64,000 nt of DNA from positions 21,909,220-21,973,219 of the forward strand of contig OX104114.1 in the NCBI GenBank assembly GCA_944474755.1. The letters run 5' to 3'. Source of the stretch: Limnoperna fortunei (lineage: Eukaryota > Mollusca > Bivalvia > Mytilida > Modiolidae). Position numbers and translations under genes: made by a program. Shown here piece by piece: positions 26,901 through 38,900 of the stretch. The first letter of the stretch is position 1. Every line of letters begins with the position of its first letter. The notes beneath the pieces are model-generated. The model was given only the letters and a program-made list of their open reading frames with translations, was not told where the DNA came from and did no database searches.

Positions 26901-29900
26901 TCTTATTAAATTTTTATGTCTGTTTTCAGTTTATTGTATGTTCGTTTTTGTCCAAATGGTTGTCTGTTCTTAAAGGTTACGACTGTTATTATCTCTTAAC
27001 GTCTATTTGTAAAAATTTTATGTCTGTTTTTAAGAGTAAAGTTTCAATAACCGACATTGCATAAATATTTTTTTTATAGATATCGAAAAGTGCTATATTG
27101 CTTTAAGGGTGACAATTTGATGCCAAATTAATTTTGTTGTGTTCTTTGTTTAATCACTATACTTACGACACGTGTAATGTTCTGGTAAGACTACTAAGTG
27201 ATGGTTATTGTCTGAAATGTGTAAAGTTGTTATGATATAATAACCGAATATTTGATCAATGATTTCTAAATGTAAATTTTGTTACGCACTTTTGAACGTA
27301 TAGTAACAGAATAACTCTTTTTATATCAAAAATAGAATCATATATCTTTATTAGTATTTAAATATCTGTTAATGACAAAAACAAAATACAGAATATTTTA
27401 TAAAGAAAAAGAACACCATGAAAATAAGGCCACTTCTGCCCTCCGTTTAATACTATAACTATAAACAGCGACAAATTTTAATTGAATAACATCAAGAAAA
27501 TAAATGGTTTTAATAGTCTTTTTATACTTGCAATCACAGCTAATAACAGTCATACAATGAATTTGCTAACGGATAATGTCGGTTTTTGATTTATTTTGTA
27601 GTGACGCTATCTTCACGAAAAAACATTTTAGTGCAATGTTTGGTTATTTCTTTGTGGTATTCAATATTTATAGGTTTTTAGATGGGCCCATCTCAAGCTA
27701 GTATAGTGAGATGGAATAATATCGCACACAAAGATCAAAGGAAAATACTGCAAAATAGCGATAAATATTATTTACCAATAAAAATGGCTATAAAATGAGG
27801 TAGGGTCATATTTTTGTGTGAATAAGTACCTTGATGATAATAGTGGTCATTACATAGAGTGGTATTACAACACCTGGATACCGTTGGTAAAGAGCTCCTA
27901 CGCTTATTTATTGCTTCCAATTGTTTGCACTCCTAAAAACGAACGATTAGTCATGTTTTGATTAACAGATTACTTAAAAAAATGCTCAGAGTATAGTTAA
28001 GTAGACAAGTCCCTTTAATTAAATATGCCTGTTATTAACAATGCCGTATTGACCGTATAGGCCGTTTGATCTATGTAAATTCTCGAAAAAGATCATATTT
28101 TAAGTAAGGTAAATCATTTGGAGAATAAACTAACCATTTCAATGATTTATTACGCGTTTTTTATGTTTAAGAAACCATGGTGATACCGATTACTTGTTAA
28201 TTTCAATAGAAATTGGTCAGCTAATAACTTCAGTGTTTTATAATACAAATCGAAGGGTGTCAAACAAGAGGAGCACATATGCTCATCCATGTTTTTTTTA
28301 TTATTTTCCGGTTACTCACTTTCTCTTTGTTTTGTGTTTTTGTTACGTTTTGTATATGTTTGTCTGAATGCATATTTTAATCGTCTAACAAGTTTCAGTT
28401 CGTGTTTTTCGGTCGGTTTCCTTGCTATTTTCGTATCGAACATTAAGATATAACGAATGCGTAAACAAATTATTTTTATACAAATTTAATGAATTATGTA
28501 TAAGCAGTCTTCATAACAAAATATAAACACAGCTTATGAATTGCCGAAAAAGTCGAAAAGCCCATAAAAAGCAAACAAATATTTAAAAAAAACAGTGGCA
28601 AGACTTTAAAAATGTTACGGTCGGCCTCATGACTAAGTTTAATGTACGACATATCGGTGTCAAAAAATGAACATTGATTTATTCCGTTTGTCGTAACCAC
28701 TTTCCCTCAATTTTACTTGATTATGACTCCCCTAATATACTTACAGGATGTTAACATGAGTAATAGGATGGGTGCAACGCATAGAGCAGGAGTTGCTTAC
28801 CCTTCAGGAGCACATGGACCCCCCGGTTTTTGTTAACATGAGTAATAGGATGGGTGCAACGCATAGAGCAGGAGTTGCTTACCCTTCAGGAGCACATGGA
28901 CCCCCCGGTTTTTAGTGCGGTTCAAGTTGCTTAAATAATGTAATTTTTGTTGTGTGTCGGTTTGTTTTGTTATTGTCCCATCTTTTCTGTCTTTGAAATA
29001 TTGTTTTCTGATTAATCCTTGGTATTTTTTTATTCGTTTTTATTATAACACAAACTGTTGCATAGAGGATTGTAAGTGTAATACCTCCGTCCTTATACAA
29101 CCATGATCGAACGCAAGTTGATTACTAACGATTTTAAGTGTTATACCACATTCCTGAAAATAAAATAACAAAATTGGCATGCGTCATGTAATATGAATGA
29201 GATGTGCAAACTTCAGTTGATCAAATATACAGCAAATCAAAGTGTTGGACTAAAACGATTTTAGTGTCAAAATGTAGAAAATAAAAAGGATTGAATACAT
29301 CACTGAATATTGTCTTTAGCATGATGTCATTTTAGAAGAACTGGGAAATACACAAAATATTCTAAGAGTCAATATCCAATCTGTACATTTTTAAGCGGTT
29401 TATAAAAAGAATATTTAAAATACTATGGTGTTAGATTTTCTTTGCTCTGTATTTTATTAGGGACCAGACATATTGACGCTAAGCAACAGTATAGCTTGTC
29501 ATCTTAATGTCACAGTTTGGACGCTACCACAGCAAATTAACATTGGATCGTCGATCAAGGCGAAAAATCGCCATATTCTTTCGCGTGATTCATTCCAGGA
29601 AAAGTAAGCAAATGACAGGGATTGAGGCAAGAGCTGAAATAAAGGATTATTAAGTATGCGCCATCATACGGAACGCCGTTCCTGACTTATGTGTTCCGGT
29701 TTTCATTATATGCATATACTTTAAAAATATATGAATATACATTGTCTTTTTGGTTATACTTAGTCATTATATGCATTTATTTCTGCATTATGATACTTTG
29801 TCTTTGTGATACTTTGTCATTACCGTAATTTTCCTTTAAAGGAAGATTACAGGACATAGTAAGGAGTAGTTAACAAATATAACAATAAACAAGTATTTAA

Positions 29901-32900
29901 ACAAAACAGACACGGGAATGAGACTTGAATTGATATAAAAGAACTTCTCATGGTAATCAGATCTAACTGAAATTACATAAATACAGTAACTGTATAGAAG
30001 TTCTTGAAGATGTTAGATGTTTTTCACACAAAAAATTAACAAAAATCCAAAATGAAAATAAAATTCTATATCAATATATTTTAAAACCTTCAGAAAGTAT
30101 TAATCTCTTTAAAAATAATAATACTAAGTCACTGCATGTGACTTTATAGGCTTTATGGTACAATGACCAAGTTCGGACAAGTACCTAGCTTTGGACATCT
30201 ATTGTATTCGATTCTCTTTGATTCGGTAGTAATAGGAGTTTTGCATCTCAAGGACACTATATACTAATTAATTTTGTTTGTTTAAATGTTGTTTAACGCC
30301 ATTTTCAGCAATTTCGAGTTATATTATGGCGTCTAGATTGTATTGAGGAGGAACCTGAGAACCCGGAGAAAACTCCAGACCTTCATATGTTTGTTTGTTT
30401 ATTAAGTCTCCCAAACAAAGTTTGGAGACTTATTGTTTCTTCTTCTTCTTCTTATTATTATTATTTCTCATTATTTCTCCCAAACGTATTGTTTTTACTC
30501 TGTTTCAGGAGATATTGAACCCCACCCCCATTCCTGTCATGAATTTAAAGCTATTGTTAAACGTTTCAAATTTATTGGTACGTTTCGCAATATTCATTCG
30601 TACGATAGAACTTATTCCTGGTCGAGAAATGACGTTTTCGCCGCAAGACTCGATCGAATTTATATACCTAAACATTTTAGTCAGTTTATTCGATCTTCAG
30701 AAATAAAACCGTGTTCATATTCTGATCATGATTACGTTCGTGTTTACTTCAAAGAAATACAAGCTAAACACAAGAGTGCTTACTGGTGTTTACATACATC
30801 TCTTTTAGATGATAAATTGTACGTTGATATGATTAATAACTTCTGGATTTCTTGGCGATTAGAGAAATCTGATTTCAAGCGTATTCAAGATTGGTGGGAT
30901 CGGGAAAAAATATAAAATAAAGGAACTTTCGCAAGAATTTTCTGTTAATAAGAGTAGTGATTTGATAGTTTGCCGTGCGATATTCAATTATTAAAATCAA
31001 ATATTGCCGCAAACCCTGATCTCAATACCATTTTAATTGAGAAGCAACAGCTATCTGAACTTGAACGAATCCAGGCATGTGGTGCATGGGTTTGTTCAAG
31101 ATTCAAATATGTTAATGATTCAGATAAACCTACAATATACTTTTTGACCTTGAATAGAAACGTGGCAGTATAACTGATTCCTATCAGGAAATAAAAACCC
31201 TTGCTAGAAATTTTACTCTGATTTGTATAGCCCCGATCCTGTAGATGAAGGTTGTCAAAATGAGATTTTGAAAGACCTTCCTACATTAAATGAAACCCCA
31301 AAACAAACATTAGATAGTGTTATAAGTTATGATGAATTGTCTTCCGCCGTTTTAAAAATGAATAACAATAAGTCGCCTGGTATTGATGGGCTGCATAGTG
31401 AATTTTACAAAACCCTTTGGAACATCTTTGGGAAAGATATGCACGAAGTTTTTGTTACTTTGATTGAAGAAAACAGGCTTCCACTTTCTTGCAGAAGAGC
31501 CGTTCTGACGATGATTCCGAAGAAAGGTGATAGTAGTTTGTTGAAAAACTGGAGACCAGTGTCTCTTCTCTGTTGTGATTATACAATACATGTATTAACG
31601 AGAGCTTTCTGGCTAAGACTTCGTACCGTTTTACCCGATATATCACATATCGATCCAAGTTATTGTGTTCACGGTCGTCATATCAGTGACAATATTCGTT
31701 TTATATCTGATGCTACTTGTTATGCTAATCAGGAAAATATCCCCCTTGCTATTGTTTCCCTTGACCAAGAGAAAGCTTTTGATCGCCATCATGGCTATTT
31801 GATGAAGAAATTAGAAGCTTTCGGTTTTGGCGATTATTTCATTTCCTGTATAAAACTACTTATACAGATATACAGTTTACTGAAAATGAACAATTCGTTA
31901 TCTTAGCCTTTTCAATTTAAGAGAGGTATACGTCAAGGATGTTCCTTGTCTGGTCAATTATATGCTATCTGCCTTGAACCTCTTTTGCATAAATTAAAGT
32001 CAAAAGACGGCTTATCAGTCCTTGAACTTCCATTATCAGATGGTAAGAAAAGTTGTTTATCTGCATATGCAGATGATTTGGATACTCTGATTTTGATAGG
32101 TTGTCTATCTGTTTAGATATATACCTGAAAGCTTTTGATTCAAAAATTAATTTACAAATGTCATAAGGTTTGTGGGTGGGAAGTTGTAAAAATAGAAATG
32201 ATTGACCACTTGGTCTCAAGTGGAATAATAAAGGTTTAAAGGTTTTGGGTGCTTTTGTTGGAAATAATAAGAAATTTTATAAATAAAATTGGGAAGGGAT
32301 GGAGGAGGATATTACTGTCAAACTTGACAGGTGGAAACCATTTGCTCGCGGTTTGTCACTTAGAGGACGAACGCTTGTAATTAATTTACTCTCTTCGTCA
32401 AAATTGTGGCATCGATTAAATTCCGTTACCATGCCCGACGAAATTATTAATGCCATTCAAAACAAATTTGTAGATTTTCTATGGCAAGGAAAACATTGGG
32501 TTTCCAATGAAATGTTATATCTTCCCGTATGTACTGGAGGACAGGGTTTAGTTCATATTTTGTTTAGAATTCGTGATTTTCGAATTCAATTTATATATAG
32601 ATTTTTGACATTAATGAATGGTGAAGATGTTCATCCTTGTTACTATTTTTGTAAATATTTTTTGTCTACTTTCAACTGGTAAATTTTTCTGTAAAGCAGG
32701 TTTTCAGCAGTCGGATGCTTGTCCCTCTTGTGGTTTGCAAGAGGACTTGTATCATATTTTTGTTATATATGTCCACGCTTACAAGGTCTTTTAAGTTATG
32801 TTCAAAATATTTTGTTCAAATTTAATTCCAAATGATGTTAGTTCCAAAGATTCTTTAATATTTGGACCATTTACTTTTTCTAGCACTGATCAAACGCCAC

Positions 32901-35900
32901 CTAAGGTTAGTGCAAATCGATCTTCTCCAGCTGTCCACACGCCAAAATAGGACAGCTGTCCAGTAAGGAGATCGAGTCCAGCTGATCCACTGCCACTTGG
33001 GATCAGCTGTCCAGAATTTCCAGTATCAGCCGACCACACGTCATCCAGGGTCGGCTGTCAAGAGACTACCAGATAACCAATGATGTTGAAGGACCGAACA
33101 GTCGTGTTGGAAGAATGTACCAACACGCAACGATGGACCAAGCGGTGCAGGATCCCAAGACGACGGTTCTAGTGGATTGTCACTCAGGCGAAGAATGGTA
33201 TTGTCTGAAACATTGATAATGCCCGAGCCAAATTATCAATGTTAAAGGCAATACCACTGTCCCGAGTGCTGTCATGTATCATGACAATGCCAGCTATATA
33301 AGCAACTATTATATTTATTTTATTGAAGAATTAAGAAACCACGTGCTTAAGACTGTGTTATGTAAGTTTAGCTGCTTGCTGTATGATTTGAATGTTTGGC
33401 CTCATGATATATCATTGTTTGGCATTTTTAGGCAATACACAGTTAGTTTTTCTAAACTTTATAACATTTTTTCCTCATTTGGGTTGTACATGCACATATA
33501 TTTATTTATAAATTAAAAATAAACAGTTTTTTGTTGCTTGTTACTGGAGAGGGCATTTCCATGACATGATAACGCCCGTGGCGTGATAATGCCCTCACGT
33601 CAAATAACTGCAAATAAATTAATACCAGCTGACCTTGTTTTATCCAAAGACAAACATAATTTTACTGATATGAAATAATAATAAATGATTTGTTTTCAAA
33701 GCATTAAATGTGCAAATATCAAACACTTAGTAGTCAAGGTCATTTATCTAAATTAACGTCCTATTTTATGCTCTTTTTTATTTCGAAAGATATACGAATT
33801 GTTTTTCTTTCGTTTGTATATTTTGAAAAGAAGATTCAATTTCCATATAACCAAAGTCAAGGTCAAGATCATTTTTGCAATAAATGTAAAGCCTCTCATT
33901 TGTTCGGTATAGAACCAATGAACTTATATTTATTATTATTTTTCTTCTTTCTCTGCCTTATGAACTTGTTCCAGTACTTTTCTCAGAAACGCCTTAACGG
34001 ATTTGTACGAAACTTTGTATTTTGGTAGATAGGTGATTGAAGTTGTGCACAAGCTATTCGGAAATGTCAGATGAACGCCATTTTCATAATAGTCGCCATC
34101 ACATTTCGGTACGCCAAAATTATCCCGGGAACTATTGGACATATTTCGACGAAATTTGAACTTATTTTGACAAAATTAGATTGGACTTCATAGGTTAAAA
34201 AAATTTAAGATGGCCGCCATTTTCAAAATGACCGTCACCTAAATTTGGAAAAAATTGAAAAAGTTAACCGATTTGCACAAAACTTGGTATATATATATAT
34301 ATAGAATAGCATAAGGCAACCTCAAATATATATCAAAAAAATTTTCAAGATGGCCGCCATTTTCAAAATGGCCGCCACTGAAAGTTGGAAAAATTTGAAG
34401 AGTTAACCGATTTGCACCAAACTTAGTATATTATAGAATAGCATTAGGCGACCTCAAATCTATCAAAAAAATTTTCAAGATGGCAGCCATTTTTAAAATG
34501 GCCGCCACCGAAGATTGGAAAAATTTGAAAAAGTTAACCGATTTGCTCGAAACTTGGTATATATATAGAATAGCATAAGGCGCCCTCAAATCTGATCGTT
34601 TCAGTAAGCACCAGTTATGTCTCACAAACGAAGTTTGGAGACATATTGTTTTTACTCTATTTCTTCTTCTTCTTCTTATTTTTTCTTCTTTCTCCGCCTC
34701 ATGAATTGCGCCAGTACTTTTCTCGGAAACGCCTCAACGGATTAGTACGAAACTTTGTATTATGGGGACATTTCAGATGGCAGCCATTTTCAAAGTGGCT
34801 TCCATCACATTAGGGTACCGAAAAGTTATCTCGGGAACTACTGGACGGATTTAGAAGAAATTTGGACTTATTTTGACAAAATCAGTGGACTTCACAGGTG
34901 ATAAAAATGTTTATGGCCGCCACCGAAAATTGGAAAAATGTGAAAAAGTTAACCGATTTGCACGGAACTTGGTATATATATAGAATAGAATAAGTGGACT
35001 TGATAGGTGAAAAAAATTCAATATTGCCGCCATTTTCAAAATGTCCACCACCGAAAATCTAAAAAAATTGAAAAAGTTAACCAAATTGCACGAAACTTGG
35101 TATATATATAAAATAGCCTAAGGCGACATCAAATCTGTGTTTGTTTGGGCGAGTCAGCACGTCTAGTTATTATTATTCTACTTCTTTCTCGCGCCACCAA
35201 CTTTGTCCGGGTCACTTTTGTACTTTATACTTCATCGATTTTGTTCAAACTTTGCACAATGATACACCCCAATGAGATTTGGGTCTCAACCATTTTTCAA
35301 GTGTAGGGACCCCCAGGGGCCGTACCACGCCCTTCTAAATACATCAAGAAGTGGCATTTTTTTTAAATATGTTAAAAATTATTAACGTTTCTACCCTATA
35401 ACCATATATATTATTACTACTTATGGCTAGACGAAATATTTGGCTCAAATGACTAATTTCTTAATATCATGAAAAAGATTGGGATCCCCACACCATAACC
35501 ATCTATATGCTTACTCCTTATGATAAGATGAATCATTTGGTACCATGGGAGGGTTTGAGGGGGTCTTGCCCCGCCCTCCAAATGTCAAATTATTTAATAT
35601 CATGAAAACCATTGGGATCCCAACTTTATAACCATATGTATTCTTACTCCTAATGATAAGACGAATCATTTGGTACCATAGGAGGGTCGGTGTTGATTGA
35701 TCAATCTCAAACGTCCAACAAAAAGTACAAAACAAGGCAGACATACCAGAGAAATTGATGATCGCAATTGCCCTGACTTGGTAAAGGCATTTCAAAAGAA
35801 AATAGGTTTAATACATTGTACTTCTATAATTATCAAAAGTTATAACCTCCATTACCCCACACAATATTAGAAAGACATTGCCTGTATCAAAAGACAAAAA

Positions 35901-38900
35901 TTATATCTGTTAATCAATATACATATTAAAAAACTGAAAAGTAATACTTATAAAATAGTCATTGATTTTTCTTGAATGTGCAAAAAAGACAACTGTGTGA
36001 TTTGTGTTTCAGTTTATCTTTAATATGTGGGAGTTATCTTTTGGAAACTTCACTGTTACAATTATTAATATTTTGAATAGTGTTTAACTTCGATATCACT
36101 TTCAGCAATTGTCAGAAAACTGCAAATCCTTGTCAATTAATATTGGAGTCAAGCACACTCTGCGCGCAGTGAGACTCAAACCCTCAATCTCTGTGTTGAC
36201 AGACCACGTGATCGTGGTCGTGCATTGTCCTGAGTTTTTCAGACTCACTACAAACGTATGAAATACTGACAGTGATATCCCAATAAAATAGTTAGCGACC
36301 AACACAAAAGTGTAAAATAGAAGACTATAAAAGGTTACTTTAATAAAATTCAATGCAGATCTTTGTCTGAGGTTAGTATAAATGATGTATTCACCATATA
36401 AATCCTTAAATTCTCGTCTACTACCTCATCACATAAGTAATCGAAAAATTCTTATGCACTATTAACACTATGCTCAAACAAGTGTGTATGGTCCAAAAAA
36501 GTAGAGGGATCGATCAAACTTGCTGAAAACATGGTCACGTGTAATTATTGAAATCAATTTAAAAGATTTCTTTTGTTTATCTACCAATGCACGAATTTCA
36601 CTGACAAAAAATAAACAATAGAAAACACATTAGACTACAGTAATACTTGTGATTAAAATGTGTTTTGACAGTTTCAATAACTACCGCTTGTGTAACCGCA
36701 CCTACCGTAAAAAAATCGATATTGAATATAATTTTAGCCATTCTACATAGAAACGAGTTATCATACCCAAATAACTATTGCTTAAACCATTTAAGTGCTA
36801 GTAATAACAAAAACATTACAGTTCTATTTATTAATTTAAGTATGAAAATAAATAAAATCTTGATAAAAGTCTGTTACATACATCTATACAACTTTAACGC
36901 CACTGAATGCAATAAACTGTACTAAAAGTCACACCCCGTACGTCCAGTTTTTTTGCTTGCATTTTATAATTATTCTATTATATACCTTCTTGTATCTTCC
37001 AGGAACACCCCATATAAATAAACATTAAAAAAATAATTACCTGGAAAAATAATTATAGGCTAATTACTAAAACAACACATGACACAAAAACAACATCTAT
37101 TGTTCTAAGCCTGTTGGAATAGCTAGTAGGGGATTTATCTGGGATGTTCCCTCGGGGGGGGGGGGGGGTTCCAACATTTTAAAAAACATAATAATTAAGT
37201 TTTGTTGTTTTAGTGGTTACAAAGGGACAAAACATGGGGTGTAGGTATAATCATAGGTTAAATAACTTTTTTTTTTACAGAAAAGTGTGAATTGTAAAAA
37301 TGTAAAATTACATGTATTTAGAAATTATTATCATTATGTTATTTAGGTAAAAAATGAATAATAAATAAATAAGTTAATTAATATTTTAATTAATATATCA
37401 CCAAATTGATTATAATATAATGTATTAATTACTATAATTATAAGTATAGTAAGTAAGTATACCAAGCTGCTTAATTCATAAATACTAAACTGTGAGTACT
37501 GCTTACCCTTTCATGAACTGTCAATTCGAAATATGAGTTCTCCAAGCCGAAACTTGAAGAGATTGTGGTTATTGGTATAAATACCCCCAGTCTGAAAAAC
37601 ATGGGAAAACGCAAGACCACGATCACGTGGTCTGTCCACACTGAGATTGAGGGTTTAAGTCTCACTGCGGGCAGAGTGCGCTTGACTCCAATTTTAATTG
37701 ACAAGGATTTACAGTTTTCTGACAATTGCTGAAAGTGATATCGAAGTTAAACACTATGCAAAATATTAATAATTGTAACAGTGAAGTTTCCAAAAGATAA
37801 CTCCCACATATTAAAGATAAACTGAAACACAAATCACACAGTTGTCTTTTTTGCACTTTAAAGCAAAATCAATGACTATTTTATAAGTATTACTTTTAAG
37901 TTTTTTAATATGTATATTGATTAACATATATGAATTTTGTCTTCTGATACAGGCAATGTCTTTCTAATATCGTGTGGTGTCATGGAGGTCATAACTTTTG
38001 ATAATTTTAGAAGTACAATCTGTTGACCATATCTCGGCAATATTATTGCGTTCAGTTGCAAATAAGTAAGGTTTTAAAACATCTATTGTTTGGCTTTGCT
38101 TAATGTAGAGATCGATGTATACTTCTTCACTCTTGGCATCCTGGTTGTCTATAATAAATAACTCCGCAGATGGATCACTTAGCCGAAAAAGTCTCCTGTG
38201 TGTCAAATTATTGGTATTGTTATTTAAGGTATGTATTTTGTAGCAATTTTAATTTTCATCGCATGGGGCGATTTATGGTACAACAAACCTGTTTATGTGG
38301 CTTAAAAATCTACAGCAGTGTCTTGTCTGTAAAGTCAGTCTACTGACCACACGATATAGCATAATGTATAAGTTGTATACAAACACATAAAAAAGGTCTG
38401 CTGCGACTTTGTTATCGATCAAGTCAAGTACAATTTCTCGCAGATAGTATATGGTAAACATATTATTAATATTTCAATAGTATATAACGAATATAATAAA
38501 TGTCAATACCTGGTTTGATGGACAATATATAAACATATCACAAGTTAGTGGATTCCTATTATTGGTACAATCATAACACATAGTAGAAGTCTTTTCACTA
38601 GAATGATGAGGGACTGTAACAAAGTAATGGATATTTGAAATAGCAGTTAACGATGAATTCTTCAATCAATTATTATAAAGCTAAAAATGTCCAAATGTGT
38701 TGTGCTTGTTTGCTTGCTTGTTGGAATGTTGTTTAACGCAACTTTAAGCAGTTTTTCTTCTATACCATGGAGTCCATTTTTATTGAGGAGAAAGAAGGTG
38801 TACCCCGAGAAACCTTTGGTGGGAAAACAACCAATTCTTGTTATTTAAGATTGGAGTAAAGTACACCATGCCAGCAGTGAGATTCGAACTCGCAATCTCA

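Noticed and set aside
38230..38460. Possible middle exon of LU domain 2 (a TRHCC frame)
   Set aside because: The cysteine spacing does not fit, and a far better phase 0-0 exon with the right spacing exists at 29,085-29,153.
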